A DNA stretch of 64,000 nucleotides, from contig UQFG01000006.1 in assembly GCA_900540175.1 (NCBI GenBank), forward strand, positions 1 to 64,000, read 5' to 3'. The DNA is from an uncultured Mollicutes bacterium (GTDB taxonomy: Bacteria > Bacillota_I > Bacilli_A > Acholeplasmatales > Anaeroplasmataceae). Of this stretch, positions 1-7,253 are shown piece after piece. The notes under the pieces were generated by a model, which was not told where the DNA came from, did no database searches, and saw only the letters and a program-made list of their open reading frames with translations. Position 1 is the stretch's first letter. The number at the start of each line of letters is the position of its first letter. A program made the position numbers and the translations under genes.

Positions 1-808
1 CCCGGAAATGCTTTGTAGTCTTGAAGTTGACTACATCGCCGCAATACTCCTGCCGTGTAAGGATATGGGTCAAAGTGGCTTTGTTCCACTTGTAACGGTT
101 ATCCTCATTGAGCGCCCTGTTTTTGCACGTTCCCCGCCCGCGCTCTTTCATGTAGAATGTGGGCGTTGGGATTTGCGCCTGCGTCAGATATACGGCGATT
201 TGGTTGCGGTTTTTCCCGTCCAGAAACAGGCGAAAAATCAAACGGACAACTCCGGCGGCTTCCTCGTCGATTATCCAAAAATCCTTGTTGTCCGGGGATT
301 TGACATAGCCATAGAGAGCTTCGGTGGCAATCGGCTTTCCACTCATGCCCTTCGTCTTAATGCCGGTCTTTACTTTCTTGCTGATGTCCTTTGCGTACCA
401 CTCCGACATGATGTTGATAAAGGGCGCAAACTCCAATGTGTCGGGCTTCTCGCTGTCTATCCCGTTGTTGACCGCGATAAAGCGCACATTGTTCCGTCTG
501 AATATCTCCATAGCGTTGCCGACTTGGAGATAGTCGCGCCCCCAGCGGGTCATGTCTTTCATAATACACACGCCGATTTTACCGTTTTCTACGTCCTCTA
601 TCATGCGGGAGTAGGCGGAGCGGTCGAAAAATCTGCCGCTTTCATCGTCGTCAATGTAGTGCCGGATATTCGTCAATTTTAGCTGTCTGGCGTAGCTTTC
701 CAAAAACTTCTTCTGGTTCTGTATGGAGTTGCTTTCGCCGCCGTCCCTGTCCTCGTCGCCTACGGAAAGGCGGGAGTAAAGGGCTGTGATTTTGTTGTAA
801 TCATTCAT
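1..808 (-). CDS. Large serine recombinase (TnpX/TndX-like), C-terminus beyond the window
   Basis: Reading the minus strand from the ATG at 808 gives an open frame to the window edge (269 codons). Near the N-terminus LYSRLSVGDED fits the serine recombinase catalytic-serine segment, followed by DRSAYSRMIED, DMTRWGRDYL, EFAPFINIMSEWYAKDISKK and the start of the recombinase domain (ALYGYVKSPDNKDFWII). The enzyme would excise and integrate an element through a 2-bp core without a tyrosine mechanism. An AGGAGG lies 7 bases before the ATG at 808; the in-frame ATG at 814 is too close to it. The gene begins only 46 bases from the broken end of virD4 and is transcribed away from it, like tnpX at the end of Tn4451 (established knowledge). 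I infer it belongs to a separate element inserted in the ICE. Confidence 0.9.
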   Translation of the reverse strand, partial: MNDYNKITALYSRLSVGDEDRDGGESNSIQNQKKFLESYARQLKLTNIRHYIDDDESGRFFDRSAYSRMIEDVENGKIGVCIMKDMTRWGRDYLQVGNAMEIFRRNNVRFIAVNNGIDSEKPDTLEFAPFINIMSEWYAKDISKKVKTGIKTKGMSGKPIATEALYGYVKSPDNKDFWIIDEEAAGVVRLIFRLFLDGKNRNQIAVYLTQAQIPTPTFYMKERGRGTCKNRALNEDNRYKWNKATLTHILTRQEYCGDVVNFKTTKHFR

Positions 809-854
809 GTGCATATCCTCCTGTGCGTCCATGTAGAGTTCTTTACACTTAAGA

Positions 855-1172
855 TTATGCACTCCAGCGGGCGCTGCCATACTCCATACCGTGCCGGTAC
901 TTCTTGGCGTTCTTGCTTTTGAGATACACGGCCAATCGCAGGCCAGCGCCGCAGCACAGCCCCACCAGCAGGTCCAAAGGGTGCAGGCTGGGCCACCAGC
1001 TGGCCAGCGCCACCGGCAGCGTGGAGAAGAACGAAAGCATTTTTGCCGAAGCGTCCGCACCCACGGCCATCCGCCATCCTTCACCGAAGTTGGTTGCGAA
1101 CAGCCCCATCAGGATATAGGGCATATTCAGCAAAAGGAGCTTTTTGATGTCAAGTTGCTTTTTCATCTTCAT
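855..1172 (-). pseudogene. VirD4/TraG coupling protein, truncated N-terminal fragment
   Basis: The 105 residues match the N-terminal membrane part of Tn1549-family VirD4/TraG coupling ATPases: MKKQLDIKKLLLLNMPYI, two hydrophobic segments (about 10-30 and 45-80), then KNAKKYRHGMEYGSARW. Intact members continue for roughly 500 more residues with the Walker motifs. Here the frame ends two codons after GSARW and the serine recombinase follows at once. The full protein would couple the relaxosome to the conjugative channel; this fragment cannot. The start overlaps the pcfB stop as ATGA, the normal ICE arrangement. The rest of the gene is expected beyond the left edge, on the far side of the inserted element. 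Confidence 0.85.
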
Positions 1173-1669
1173 CGTTCCAGCTCCTTCCGCTTGTTCCGGT
1201 CCACAACGGCGTGTTTCACCAGCTCTTTGAACTGGCTCAGCTTTGCCAGCACGGACGGACGCTCTGTTTTCTGCGCCTTTCTGACCTTCTTGCCGGTGTA
1301 CTCGGTAAAGGCAGCGGTCAGGGCATCCGCATCGCGGCCTTTGAAAAAGATCAGGTACTTGGGCGGGGAGCTGCTGCGGTCCTTCTTCACCGCATAGTCA
1401 ACGCCGTATTTCCGGGCGATCTTTTCAAACTCCTTGATGGAGGGGTCGGTGATCTCGATGTTGGAAACGCCCTGATTCTGGCCGATCAGCTGCTTCACCG
1501 TCTGTTTGCCGTGGGGAATCACGGGGGTATCCCGGCTTTTCTGCTTTTGCAGCTTCTTTTCCTTGCGGTGGGCAAGGTACTTGGTGATGGCGGCCTTAAA
1601 CAGCCGCCCGGTAAACTTTGTTCCGCTGACTACCAGCGTCAAAGTCCTGTTTTCCACTTCCTCCTGCAT
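1169..1669 (-). CDS. pcfB: PcfB family (DUF3801) conjugation protein
   Basis: The 166-residue basic, soluble protein has the DUF3801/PcfB pattern: an N-terminal segment with SGTKFTGRLFKAAI, a basic stretch around residue 35, and a central region ending in YLIFFKGRDADALTAAF. PcfB proteins are accessory relaxosome components next to the coupling protein in enterococcal pCF10 and Tn1549-like ICEs. The start has an AAAGGAGG 9 bases upstream, and the end overlaps virD4 by 4 bases. It appears intact, but its partner virD4 is broken. Confidence 0.85.
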   Translation of the reverse strand: MQEEVENRTLTLVVSGTKFTGRLFKAAITKYLAHRKEKKLQKQKSRDTPVIPHGKQTVKQLIGQNQGVSNIEITDPSIKEFEKIARKYGVDYAVKKDRSSSPPKYLIFFKGRDADALTAAFTEYTGKKVRKAQKTERPSVLAKLSQFKELVKHAVVDRNKRKELER

Positions 1670-1716
1670 AGGTCATCGCCTCCTTTCCACGGATTTTGCA
1701 GGGGTGGCGCTTGATA

Positions 1717-1758
1717 CTAAGGCGGGACCACCAGCCGCCGCAGCAGGTATTTCATCAT
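1717..1758 (-). CDS. Tiny ORF, 13 residues, possible leader peptide
   Basis: ATGATGAAA starts a 13-residue frame (MMKYLLRRLVVPP) with AAAGGAGCC placed correctly before it, between the upstream ICE gene and pcfB. Its size prevents any family call. It may be a translated leader or a decayed small gene; function unknown. Confidence 0.3.
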   Translation of the reverse strand: MMKYLLRRLVVPP

Positions 1759-1770
1759 GGCAGGCTCCTT

Positions 1771-2082
1771 TCAACGCAGCTGATCGGAGCGGTCATAGTA
1801 CAGATGTCCCTGGCGCACCTTGGCATGGCTGAGAATCTTGATGTGGCCCTTTTCCTGGTTCTCCAGGCTTTTCTGGTATCCGGCCTCCGTCAGAAACAGG
1901 CGGGTCCGTTCGCCTTTCCAGCCCACCGGCGAATCGTGGGTCAGCACATCGAAGATAATCATGTGCCGGGTGTCCTCGGCAAACCGCTCCAAATCCATGT
2001 ACTCATGGCCGTGGTAGTTCTGCGCCCCGGCCTTGAGCCGCATTTCCTCCATCAGCTGGCCCACGGTCTTACGCTCAGGCAT
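1771..2082 (-). CDS. Small ICE accessory protein, paralogue of the protein at 3668-3943
   Basis: The protein is 103 residues, hydrophilic, without membrane segments. The C-terminal half carries RLFLTEAGYQ, then IKILSHAKV and GH, matching RLFLTEDGYQ, IKIKRYARV, GH in the gene at 3668. It is a cargo protein of Tn1549-like elements with no function I can name. The ATG at 2082 has AAAGGAGG 9 bases upstream; the longer reading from a GTG at 2091 overlaps that SD. The start overlaps the stop of the preceding DUF4406 gene, suggesting translational coupling. Confidence 0.65.
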   Translation of the reverse strand: MPERKTVGQLMEEMRLKAGAQNYHGHEYMDLERFAEDTRHMIIFDVLTHDSPVGWKGERTRLFLTEAGYQKSLENQEKGHIKILSHAKVRQGHLYYDRSDQLR

Positions 2083-2437
2083 GGCGCGCACCTCCTTTCC
2101 CGCGTCCCTGGCCTTTCACAGTCAGGATACCGTCCAGGGTGGTAGCGGTGATCCGCAGGCGCTCAGCGGTGGCGATGTCATTCTTCACGGTCTCGTCGAT
2201 GCCGTGGCCGCAGACCACCAGCACATGGGACCGGCGCAGATAGTCTCGCACCATATCCAGCCCGTCCTTGTGTTCCTGGGGAATCTCGTCCTTGAGGAAG
2301 GTGGACAAGAACAGAACCGGGCAGATGGGCGAATACCCGGCGTCGTACACCTGGCGGCAGTAGGTGGCAGCGTTCTCGGCGTTCTCATACTGGTTGTTGC
2401 TCCAGGGAGCCGTAATGTAGGCAAGAGGTCGTTTCAT
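2075..2437 (-). CDS. DUF4406 family protein (deoxyribosyltransferase-like fold)
   Basis: From the ATG at 2437 the protein (about 120 residues) reads MKRPLAYITAPWSNNQYENA, then CPVLFLSTFLKDE and VLVVCGHGIDETVKNDI. This is the pattern of DUF4406, related to nucleoside 2-deoxyribosyltransferases: YIxxP near the start, then a predicted nucleotide-binding segment. The family is common in phages and ICEs, and its substrate is not established. An AGAAAGGA precedes the ATG; the longer reading from 2470 lacks a good RBS. The 3' end overlaps the next gene by 8 bases. Confidence 0.7.
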   Translation of the reverse strand: MKRPLAYITAPWSNNQYENAENAATYCRQVYDAGYSPICPVLFLSTFLKDEIPQEHKDGLDMVRDYLRRSHVLVVCGHGIDETVKNDIATAERLRITATTLDGILTVKGQGRGKGGARHA

Positions 2438-2485
2438 GGCAAAATCCTTTCTCCCGGTATTGCCGGGCAACAGAAAAGCGGCTGT

Positions 2486-3379
2486 TTACCAGCCGCCTGT
2501 GTTCATATCGTGATTGACTTGTACGGTGTAGTGATTGCTGATCGTGGTGGGCGCGTTGAACAGCACTGCAAGCAAATACTGTTTCATATTGCGGACCTCC
2601 GTGGTGTTTTTCTGCATACCGTCCATGACAAATCGGATATGCTCGCTATCCAGCTTCAAGAACCGGGAGCGCACGACTTCATGGGGAAAGTCGCTGCCAG
2701 CGATCCGAGTGGTTTTACGTTTGGCACAAACGGTCTCCACCATCAGCTCCACAATCTCGTCCAGGTCCTCACGGTAGGTCGAAAACTCTCTGCACAGATA
2801 GTCATACTCGATGTTCTCCAGAATCAATTCCCGATAATTTTCTATCTCTGAGACAGACATCGCATCCCTTCCTTTCCGTTCCGGCAGCTGTGCTGCCGCT
2901 GTTTCCCGGAAGGGAATGGAATCGGTACTTGCTCCATGAGTATTTTGTTTTTGAGTATTTGGTTTCTCTATATTTAATTCTGCGGGCTTTTCCGTATCCG
3001 GTTTATCCAGATACGGGTTTTCCGTATCTGGTGAAGCCGTATCTGGTACAGCCGTATCCGGCCTTGGCGTTTCTGGCTGCCTGGGCTGGGGTTTCTCATA
3101 AATCACATACTCGGTGTCGCTGATCCGGCCTTGTTGGTCCCGCAGCTGGTTCCGCACGATGTAACCGGCGGTTTCCAACTCCCGCAGCGCACTGCCGATG
3201 GCATCAACGCCCTCCTTGCAGATTTTCGCAAGTCCACGGGTAGTATAGTTCCAGTCATCAGGCAGGGATAACATCATGGAAAGAAGCCCCTTTGCCTTGA
3301 GGGATAGTTCGTGGTTCCGCAGGTGATGATTGCTCATCACGGTATAATCTTTGGTCCGTTCAATGCGAAAAACGGCCAT
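2486..3379 (-). CDS. DUF6017 helix-turn-helix protein (ICE replication-initiator-like)
   Basis: The N-terminal 95 residues (MAVFRIERTKDYTVMSNHHL, then LSLKAKGLLSMMLSLPDDWNYT and a predicted winged helix) are typical of the replication/regulatory protein beside parA-parB in Tn1549-like ICEs. A Pro/Asp/Thr-rich linker (about 100-150) contains tandem PDT units. The C-terminal half (about 170-297) is the DUF6017 part. The role is probably replication or regulation of the excised circle (inference). The ATG at 3379 has AAAGGAG 8 bases upstream, while the GTG at 3388 overlaps the SD. It lies downstream of parA/parB. Confidence 0.8.
   Translation of the reverse strand: MAVFRIERTKDYTVMSNHHLRNHELSLKAKGLLSMMLSLPDDWNYTTRGLAKICKEGVDAIGSALRELETAGYIVRNQLRDQQGRISDTEYVIYEKPQPRQPETPRPDTAVPDTASPDTENPYLDKPDTEKPAELNIEKPNTQKQNTHGASTDSIPFRETAAAQLPERKGRDAMSVSEIENYRELILENIEYDYLCREFSTYREDLDEIVELMVETVCAKRKTTRIAGSDFPHEVVRSRFLKLDSEHIRFVMDGMQKNTTEVRNMKQYLLAVLFNAPTTISNHYTVQVNHDMNTGGW
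2992..3061 (-). repeat. Short tandem repeat coding the PDT linker
   Basis: The 10-mer CCGTATCYGG occurs four times (2992, 3022, 3037, 3052) with a related inverted copy at 3006-3017. On the coding strand it encodes the repeated Pro-Asp-Thr units of the DUF6017 linker. It is likely variable in length between related elements. Confidence 0.75.
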
Positions 3380-3448
3380 TGACTTCACTCCTTTCTAATT
3401 TTAGGGCATGAAAAAAGCCACAATCCTTCGTGAAAAAGACTGTGGCTT

Positions 3449-3634
3449 TCAGCTGTTTTTGTTGTTCTGCCAGGGCCGGTAAGGACGCTTGTACTTCGGC
3501 GGATGACTGAACATCGGCTCATGCTCCGAAAACGGGAGGGTCTGCAAAACCCGGTCAATGTCGGTGGATTCCATATCATACTGGGACTGGCAACTTTCCC
3601 GGATGGCATCTTTGATGCTCTGGACAGTACACAT
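3449..3634 (-). CDS. Small ICE hypothetical protein, 61 residues
   Basis: The frame starts MCTVQSIKDAIRESCQSQYD and ends with a basic, aromatic tail (YKRPYRPWQNNKNS). An AAGGAAAGGA sits about 7 bases before the ATG at 3634; the ATG at 3640 is too close. It lies in the ICE cargo operon between parB and the DUF6017 gene. No domain recognised. Confidence 0.5.
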   Translation of the reverse strand: MCTVQSIKDAIRESCQSQYDMESTDIDRVLQTLPFSEHEPMFSHPPKYKRPYRPWQNNKNS

Positions 3635-3667
3635 ATTCATTCCTTTCCTTTCGTAGTGATAATGAGT

Positions 3668-3943
3668 TTACGGGTGGCGGCGGCGCTTGTCCGGTTTGAA
3701 GTCGAGCACATGGCCCTCGATCACACGGGCATACCGCTTGATTTTGATTTCCCGACGCTTCTGGCTTACGAGGGCGGCCTGATACCCGTCCTCCGTAAGA
3801 AACAGCCGCATATCATCGCCGGGGCAGCCGTAGGAACAAGGGCGCTGAACGGAAAACTCGATCATCCAGCGGGTGCTGTCCTGAAAACGCTCTACGGCCA
3901 AGATATTGTGTCCTTTCAGCTCACGGGCTGAAATATCCCTCAT
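3668..3943 (-). CDS. Small ICE accessory protein, paralogue of the protein at 1771-2082
   Basis: This 91-residue hydrophilic protein starts MRDISARELKGHNILAVERF and ends very basic (KPDKRRRHP). It shares RLFLTE-GYQ and the following IKI...A.V..GH pattern with the ICE protein at 1771-2082, so the two are duplicates. AAAGGAG precedes the ATG by 6 bases. It sits 12 bases downstream of parB in the same operon. Function unknown. Confidence 0.65.
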   Translation of the reverse strand: MRDISARELKGHNILAVERFQDSTRWMIEFSVQRPCSYGCPGDDMRLFLTEDGYQAALVSQKRREIKIKRYARVIEGHVLDFKPDKRRRHP

Positions 3944-3955
3944 AGGCGGCTCCTT

Positions 3956-4882
3956 TCATCGTTCCTGGTCTCTCTGGCGCTTCTTCTGCCACGCCTCCAG
4001 CAGTTTGATAATGGTTTCCTGCATCCGCTGGGGCGTATAGCTTTTGGGGAAATACTTCCGCAGGGTGTCGGAGGTGAAAGTCACTTTGTCGAGATCACTT
4101 TTCTTTTCCTCACCCATGATGACGCGCATCATATCGAGGGTCAGATGTCCCTCCTGGCTGTATTTCTTGAGTCGCTGAGCCTGGGAGAGAGAGGGGGTAG
4201 CCTGTTCGCTGTCCATCGCGTCCAGCAAATCCCGCTGTTCTTCTTTTTTGAGAAAGGACAGCTCATAAGCCGGATTGAGGGCGATTTTCTTTTCATCGAC
4301 CATATCCAGCAGTTCGGGAATCAGCTCCGTCAGGCGGATATAGCGCTGCACCTGGTTCCTACTCGAACCAGCCTGCTGCGCCAACAATTCATCTGCACGC
4401 AACTTCGTCCCAAGTTGGGACGAAGTTAAGTCCCCCCGTGCGCCTTGGTGTTTCATAGCCTCCAGCTTCATCTTGTAAGCAAAGGCCCTTTCGCTGGGGA
4501 GCAGGCTTTCACGTTGTAAGTTGCTGTCCACCATGATGATAGTGGCAGCATCATCGTCCAGGTCTCGGACAATGACAGGCATGGTTTCTTTCTCGGCCAG
4601 CTCACTGGCCCGGTGCCGCCTGTGACCGGCAACCAGCTCATAGCCGCCCTCCGGGTCCGGGCGGGCGATCGCCGGAACCAGAACACCATACTGCCGAACG
4701 CTGTCGGCGGTCTCCATCATGGCCTCGTCATCCTTGACTTTGAAGGGATGCCCCTTAAATGGGTGCAGCTCAGACAGCGGAATTTCCTGTATCTTCTCCA
4801 GCTTGGCATCCTGGCGGCTTTCCTCGGTGGAAAACAAATCATCGTATGGAGCCAGCTCTACTTTTTTCGCGCTGCTTTTCAA
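3956..4882 (-). CDS. parB: ParB/Spo0J family partition protein (ICE)
   Basis: The 308-residue protein has the ParB N-terminal domain: IPLSELHPFKGHPF (about 34-47), the CTPase motif GHRRHRASELA (86-96) and NLQRE (121-125), followed by a helix-turn-helix region with SRNQVQRYIRLTELIPELLD, and a C-terminal part. With ParA it should stabilise the excised circular ICE; no chromosomal-type parS palindrome was seen nearby. The start is a TTG preceded by a strong AAGGAGGTGATAAAAC, and the gene begins 44 bases inside the end of parA, so the two are translationally linked. Confidence 0.92.
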   Translation of the reverse strand: MKSSAKKVELAPYDDLFSTEESRQDAKLEKIQEIPLSELHPFKGHPFKVKDDEAMMETADSVRQYGVLVPAIARPDPEGGYELVAGHRRHRASELAEKETMPVIVRDLDDDAATIIMVDSNLQRESLLPSERAFAYKMKLEAMKHQGARGDLTSSQLGTKLRADELLAQQAGSSRNQVQRYIRLTELIPELLDMVDEKKIALNPAYELSFLKKEEQRDLLDAMDSEQATPSLSQAQRLKKYSQEGHLTLDMMRVIMGEEKKSDLDKVTFTSDTLRKYFPKSYTPQRMQETIIKLLEAWQKKRQRDQER

Positions 4883-5660
4883 GTTTTATCACCTCCTTGG
4901 TCAGATTCTTATAGCCCTCGGCCACCTTGCCATTAGGGTCATGGGCAAAAATGCTTTTGCCCTCGGCGCTGATCTCCTTTGCCCGGACAGAATGGGGAAT
5001 CTCGGTGCCGAACACCTTGATTTTGCTGCCATAGGTCTCCCGCAGCAGGGCGGCAATCTCCTTGGCGAAGTTGGTGCGGTTGTCCACCATCGTCAGCAAT
5101 ATGCCGTCGATCTGGAGCTTGGGGTTGATCTGCCGCTTCACCTTGTTTACGGTCTGGAGCAGCTGTTCCAGGCCCTTGGCGGGCAGGTACTCCGCCTGAA
5201 CGGGGATTATGACCCTGTTGGCGGCGGCCAGGGCGTTGACCGTGAGCATACCCAGGGATGGCTGGCAGTCAATCAGGATATGGGAATACTGTCCCTTGAG
5301 CGTGTCCAGATACTGCCGCAGGATGGTCTCTCGGCTCATGGCGTTCACCAGGGAGACCTCCATGCCGGAGAGCTGGATGTCTGCGGGCATCAGGTCAACG
5401 CCCTCCGGGTGGTGCAGGATACCCTCGCCGGGGCGCAGCGGCTCGTCCATCAGGATACGGCCCATCGCGTCGGACAGGGTAAAGGGCAGCTTGTCCGGCT
5501 GGGGGTGGCCCAGGCTGATGGTCAGGCTGCCTTGCGGGTCCCCGTCGATCAGCAGCACTTTCTTTCCGGCCTGCGCCAGCCCAATCCCCAGGTTCGCGCA
5601 GGTGGTTGTCTTGCCAACGCCGCCTTTCTGGTTGGCGATGGCGATGATTTGCGTGTTCAA
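4839..5660 (-). CDS. parA: ParA/Soj family partition ATPase (ICE)
   Basis: The protein (273 residues) has a deviant Walker A motif KGGVGKTTT (residues 12-20), Walker A' DGDPQGSL, and HILIDCQPSLG as Walker B, all standard for ParA/Soj ATPases. It would position or stabilise the ICE circle together with ParB. I place the start at a TTG at 5660, just after GAGGTGAAGTCA, because the protein then begins MNTQIIAIANQKGG as in relatives; an extension to 5723 has no support and runs into a terminator hairpin. It is the first gene at this end of the element. Confidence 0.92.
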   Translation of the reverse strand: MNTQIIAIANQKGGVGKTTTCANLGIGLAQAGKKVLLIDGDPQGSLTISLGHPQPDKLPFTLSDAMGRILMDEPLRPGEGILHHPEGVDLMPADIQLSGMEVSLVNAMSRETILRQYLDTLKGQYSHILIDCQPSLGMLTVNALAAANRVIIPVQAEYLPAKGLEQLLQTVNKVKRQINPKLQIDGILLTMVDNRTNFAKEIAALLRETYGSKIKVFGTEIPHSVRAKEISAEGKSIFAHDPNGKVAEGYKNLTKEVIKLEKQREKSRAGSIR

Positions 5661-5710
5661 TGACTTCACCTCATTTCTGAATTGTTCTATGGCTTCTGGA
5701 AATAGAAAAA

Positions 5711-5746
5711 GCCGCCACTTCAAAAATTGAAAGTGACGGCCTTTTC
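5711..5746. terminator. Hairpin terminator at the ICE end
   Basis: GCCGCCACTT and AAGTGACGGC form a stem of about 10 bp around CAAAAATTGA. T-runs follow on both strands, so it could insulate parA from transcription across the ICE end. Confidence 0.6.
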
Positions 5747-5780
5747 TTATCCCGGAATGAAATTCCCCGGAAACGCAAAA

Positions 5781-5807
5781 AGCGCCCAGTAGAAAATACT
5801 GAGCGCT
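5781..5807 (-). terminator. Hairpin terminator near the ICE end
   Basis: On the minus strand AGCGCTCAGTA pairs with TACTGGGCGCT around a 5-base loop and is followed by TTTTTGCG. It lies between the element end and parA. Confidence 0.6.
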
Positions 5808-6050
5808 TGGCGATTAGATTTATTCTCTTTTGTTCAAATTAGGTCAAATTCAGACAAACCGTTTTCACGAAAAAGGTCTCTTGGAGATGTATAAATAAAC
5901 ATCCCCTTGGCATCCCAAAATCGCGTCTCGGTTGTCCTATTTTTTAACCCATAAGCCCTCTTTTTGGGGTGGTTGTCCACCATTTAACCCATAGAAAACG
6001 GGTTAAAAGAGGCTTCGTTCTGTCAAATTGCGTCAAACCATTTGAAAAGG
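5808..6050. repeat. Gene-free ICE terminal region with direct and inverted repeats
   Basis: No gene is visible here. TTTAACCCATA occurs at 5943-5953 and 5983-5993, with the inverted form GGGTTAAA at 6000-6007. A second imperfect pair, TCAAATTnnGnCAAACC followed by TTT, lies at 5844-5864 and 6023-6043. Such clusters beside an attachment site are typical binding sites for an integrase, excisionase or relaxase; which of these applies is inference. Confidence 0.5.
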
Positions 6051-6085
6051 AAAAACCCCGGAAACCGCGTAGTTCCGGGGTTTTT
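6051..6085. terminator. Bidirectional terminator, probably carried with the rpsI tag
   Basis: AAAAACCCCGGAA and TTCCGGGGTTTTT form a strong stem with T-runs on both sides. It lies 19 bases beyond the stop codon of the rpsI-like tag on the minus strand, the normal place for the terminator of a donor rpsI gene. Confidence 0.75.
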
Positions 6086-6103
6086 GACCACTTTTGATAA
6101 AGT

Positions 6104-6148
6104 TTAGCGCTTGCTGAACTGCGGAGCGCGACGGGCAGCCTTGAGGCC
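6104..6148 (-). other. ICE attachment-site remnant: 3' end of a GC-rich rpsI gene
   Basis: On the minus strand the last codons before the TAA at 6104 read GLKAARRAPQFSKR, the near-invariant C-terminus of ribosomal protein S9 (established knowledge). The codons are GC-rich (GCC CGT CGC GCT CCG CAG), like the ICE and unlike the AT-rich sequence just upstream. ICE integrases often target the 3' end of conserved genes and carry a copy of that end. I infer this is the att site of an ICE whose usual target is rpsI, here joined to an RHS tip gene. Confidence 0.75.
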
Positions 6149-6520
6149 AATATACAAACCATTATACAGTTCATCACTCATGCCAGTCCATTGTTGAATA
6201 TAATTAGTTCCTGTTGCTCCTGCAACTATTTCATTTGTTCTAAATGCCATTGTTCCTGCACCGATAAGTATTAGAGCTCCACCTACTATCCATCCCACAG
6301 GACCGAATGCCAAAAGACTTATACCAGTGGAAATAGCTGTTCCTCCACCTACAGCAGAACCAATGCCTCCAGCAATTTGCGCCCCGAAAATTTCTGATAC
6401 TCCCCAACTGATTAACGAACCAACAGCCAAACTGATTAAGAAAGCACTGATTGCAAAATGCCCGGATCCGTCGGAATACATGACAGGAGTTATGTAAAAA
6501 TTAAGACCCGTTTTTTTATT
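6104..6520 (-). pseudogene. Orphan RHS C-terminal tip, decayed start and ICE-fused end
   Basis: The frame between a stop at 6521 and the TAA at 6104 reads GLNFY, then PVMYSDGSGHF, a damaged version of the RHS core end (GLNLYAYCGNDPVNY..DPSG), with several residues missing and DPSG changed to DGSG. A glycine-rich hydrophobic tip follows, ending TGTNYIQQWTGMSDELYNGLYIG. The last 14 residues are the S9-like tag from the ICE, so the true toxin end and any immunity gene were cut off. There is no SD before the internal ATG at 6481. It is probably not expressed; I read it as an old orphan toxin cassette truncated by ICE insertion. Confidence 0.7.
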
Positions 6521-6605
6521 TTATTAACATAATTATACTCAATTTCTATTTTCCGAGTTCTAACTCCATTAATTTTCTCTCTTCCATAAACAACTATCTT
6601 ATTAA

Positions 6606-7060
6606 TTAATTTAAAATCTTTGCATCAAGTTCTTTAATATTTTTATATTTCTCTATTAATTCTATAAAATATTGAACTTGCTTTTCAGTATCTTTTTTTA
6701 AGTTAATTGCATTTGATAGTACTTCAATTCTCTTCTTTAAATTCTTTTTCTTATAAAATTTAGACTTTTGTTTATTTTGATTTGTATTAATGATAACACT
6801 TTTTATAAATACTACTTTATCACTTAAAGCTAACTTTAATTGTTTTCTAATATCATTTTCTTCTAATTCCTTTAACACATCAACTTTAATACTTTTAGCT
6901 AATATATAAGGAATACCAACCATGAGAACAAACTAGCACATGTTAATATTAAATATAAATTATTTTCAGCCACAAATAAAACTACACCAAAAACAATAGT
7001 TAACACTAAACATAAAACAAAAATAGATAATACTAATATATTTAATGTTCTAAATTTCAT
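6606..7060 (-). pseudogene. Small membrane protein, probably split by a frameshift
   Basis: Two overlapping frames can be read. The first (7060 to 6899, 53 residues, MKFRTLNILVLSIFVLCLVL at the start) has two membrane segments. The second (6923 to 6606, 105 residues) begins without an SD, first finishes a hydrophobic segment (IPYILAKSIKVD), and then is a lysine-rich soluble domain. Joined by a one-base shift in TTATATATTA, they would make one protein of about 145 residues with two membrane helices and a cytoplasmic tail. Its position between RHS tip cassettes suggests an immunity or associated membrane protein (inference). Very AT-rich. Confidence 0.5.
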
Positions 7061-7216
7061 TTTTTTACTTCTATCTACTCAATTAATTCTAATTTATTTT
7101 TCTATTATTTATTATATCATTTTTATAAAAACAATTTAACAATAAGTAGAATAGTCCTAAAAAGGACTATTAATAACAAATGTATATAGAGAATTTATTT
7201 TTAATCAAAGCACTCA

Positions 7217-7242
7217 GGAAAATGCTGTTTTCAGCATCTTCC
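7217..7242. other. Inverted repeat downstream of the putative immunity gene
   Basis: GGAAAATGCTG and CAGCATCTTCC form a stem around TTTT. No clear T-run follows on the minus strand, so this is at best a weak terminator. The gap 7061-7253 holds nothing else I can name. Confidence 0.3.
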
Positions 7243-7253
7243 CTTATGCATTT

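Noticed and set aside
8..682. Long plus-strand open frame of 224 residues
   Set aside because: It is the antisense shadow of the serine recombinase, which has clear family motifs and an SD on the minus strand.
3956..6103. parS site for the ICE ParB
   Set aside because: No sequence close to the 16-bp TGTTTCACGTGAAACA palindrome was seen in the region.
6104..6148. Coding of S9-like residues by chance within an RHS tip
   Set aside because: Fourteen terminal residues match S9 in order with the stop, base composition shifts abruptly at this point, and a terminator follows as in rpsI.
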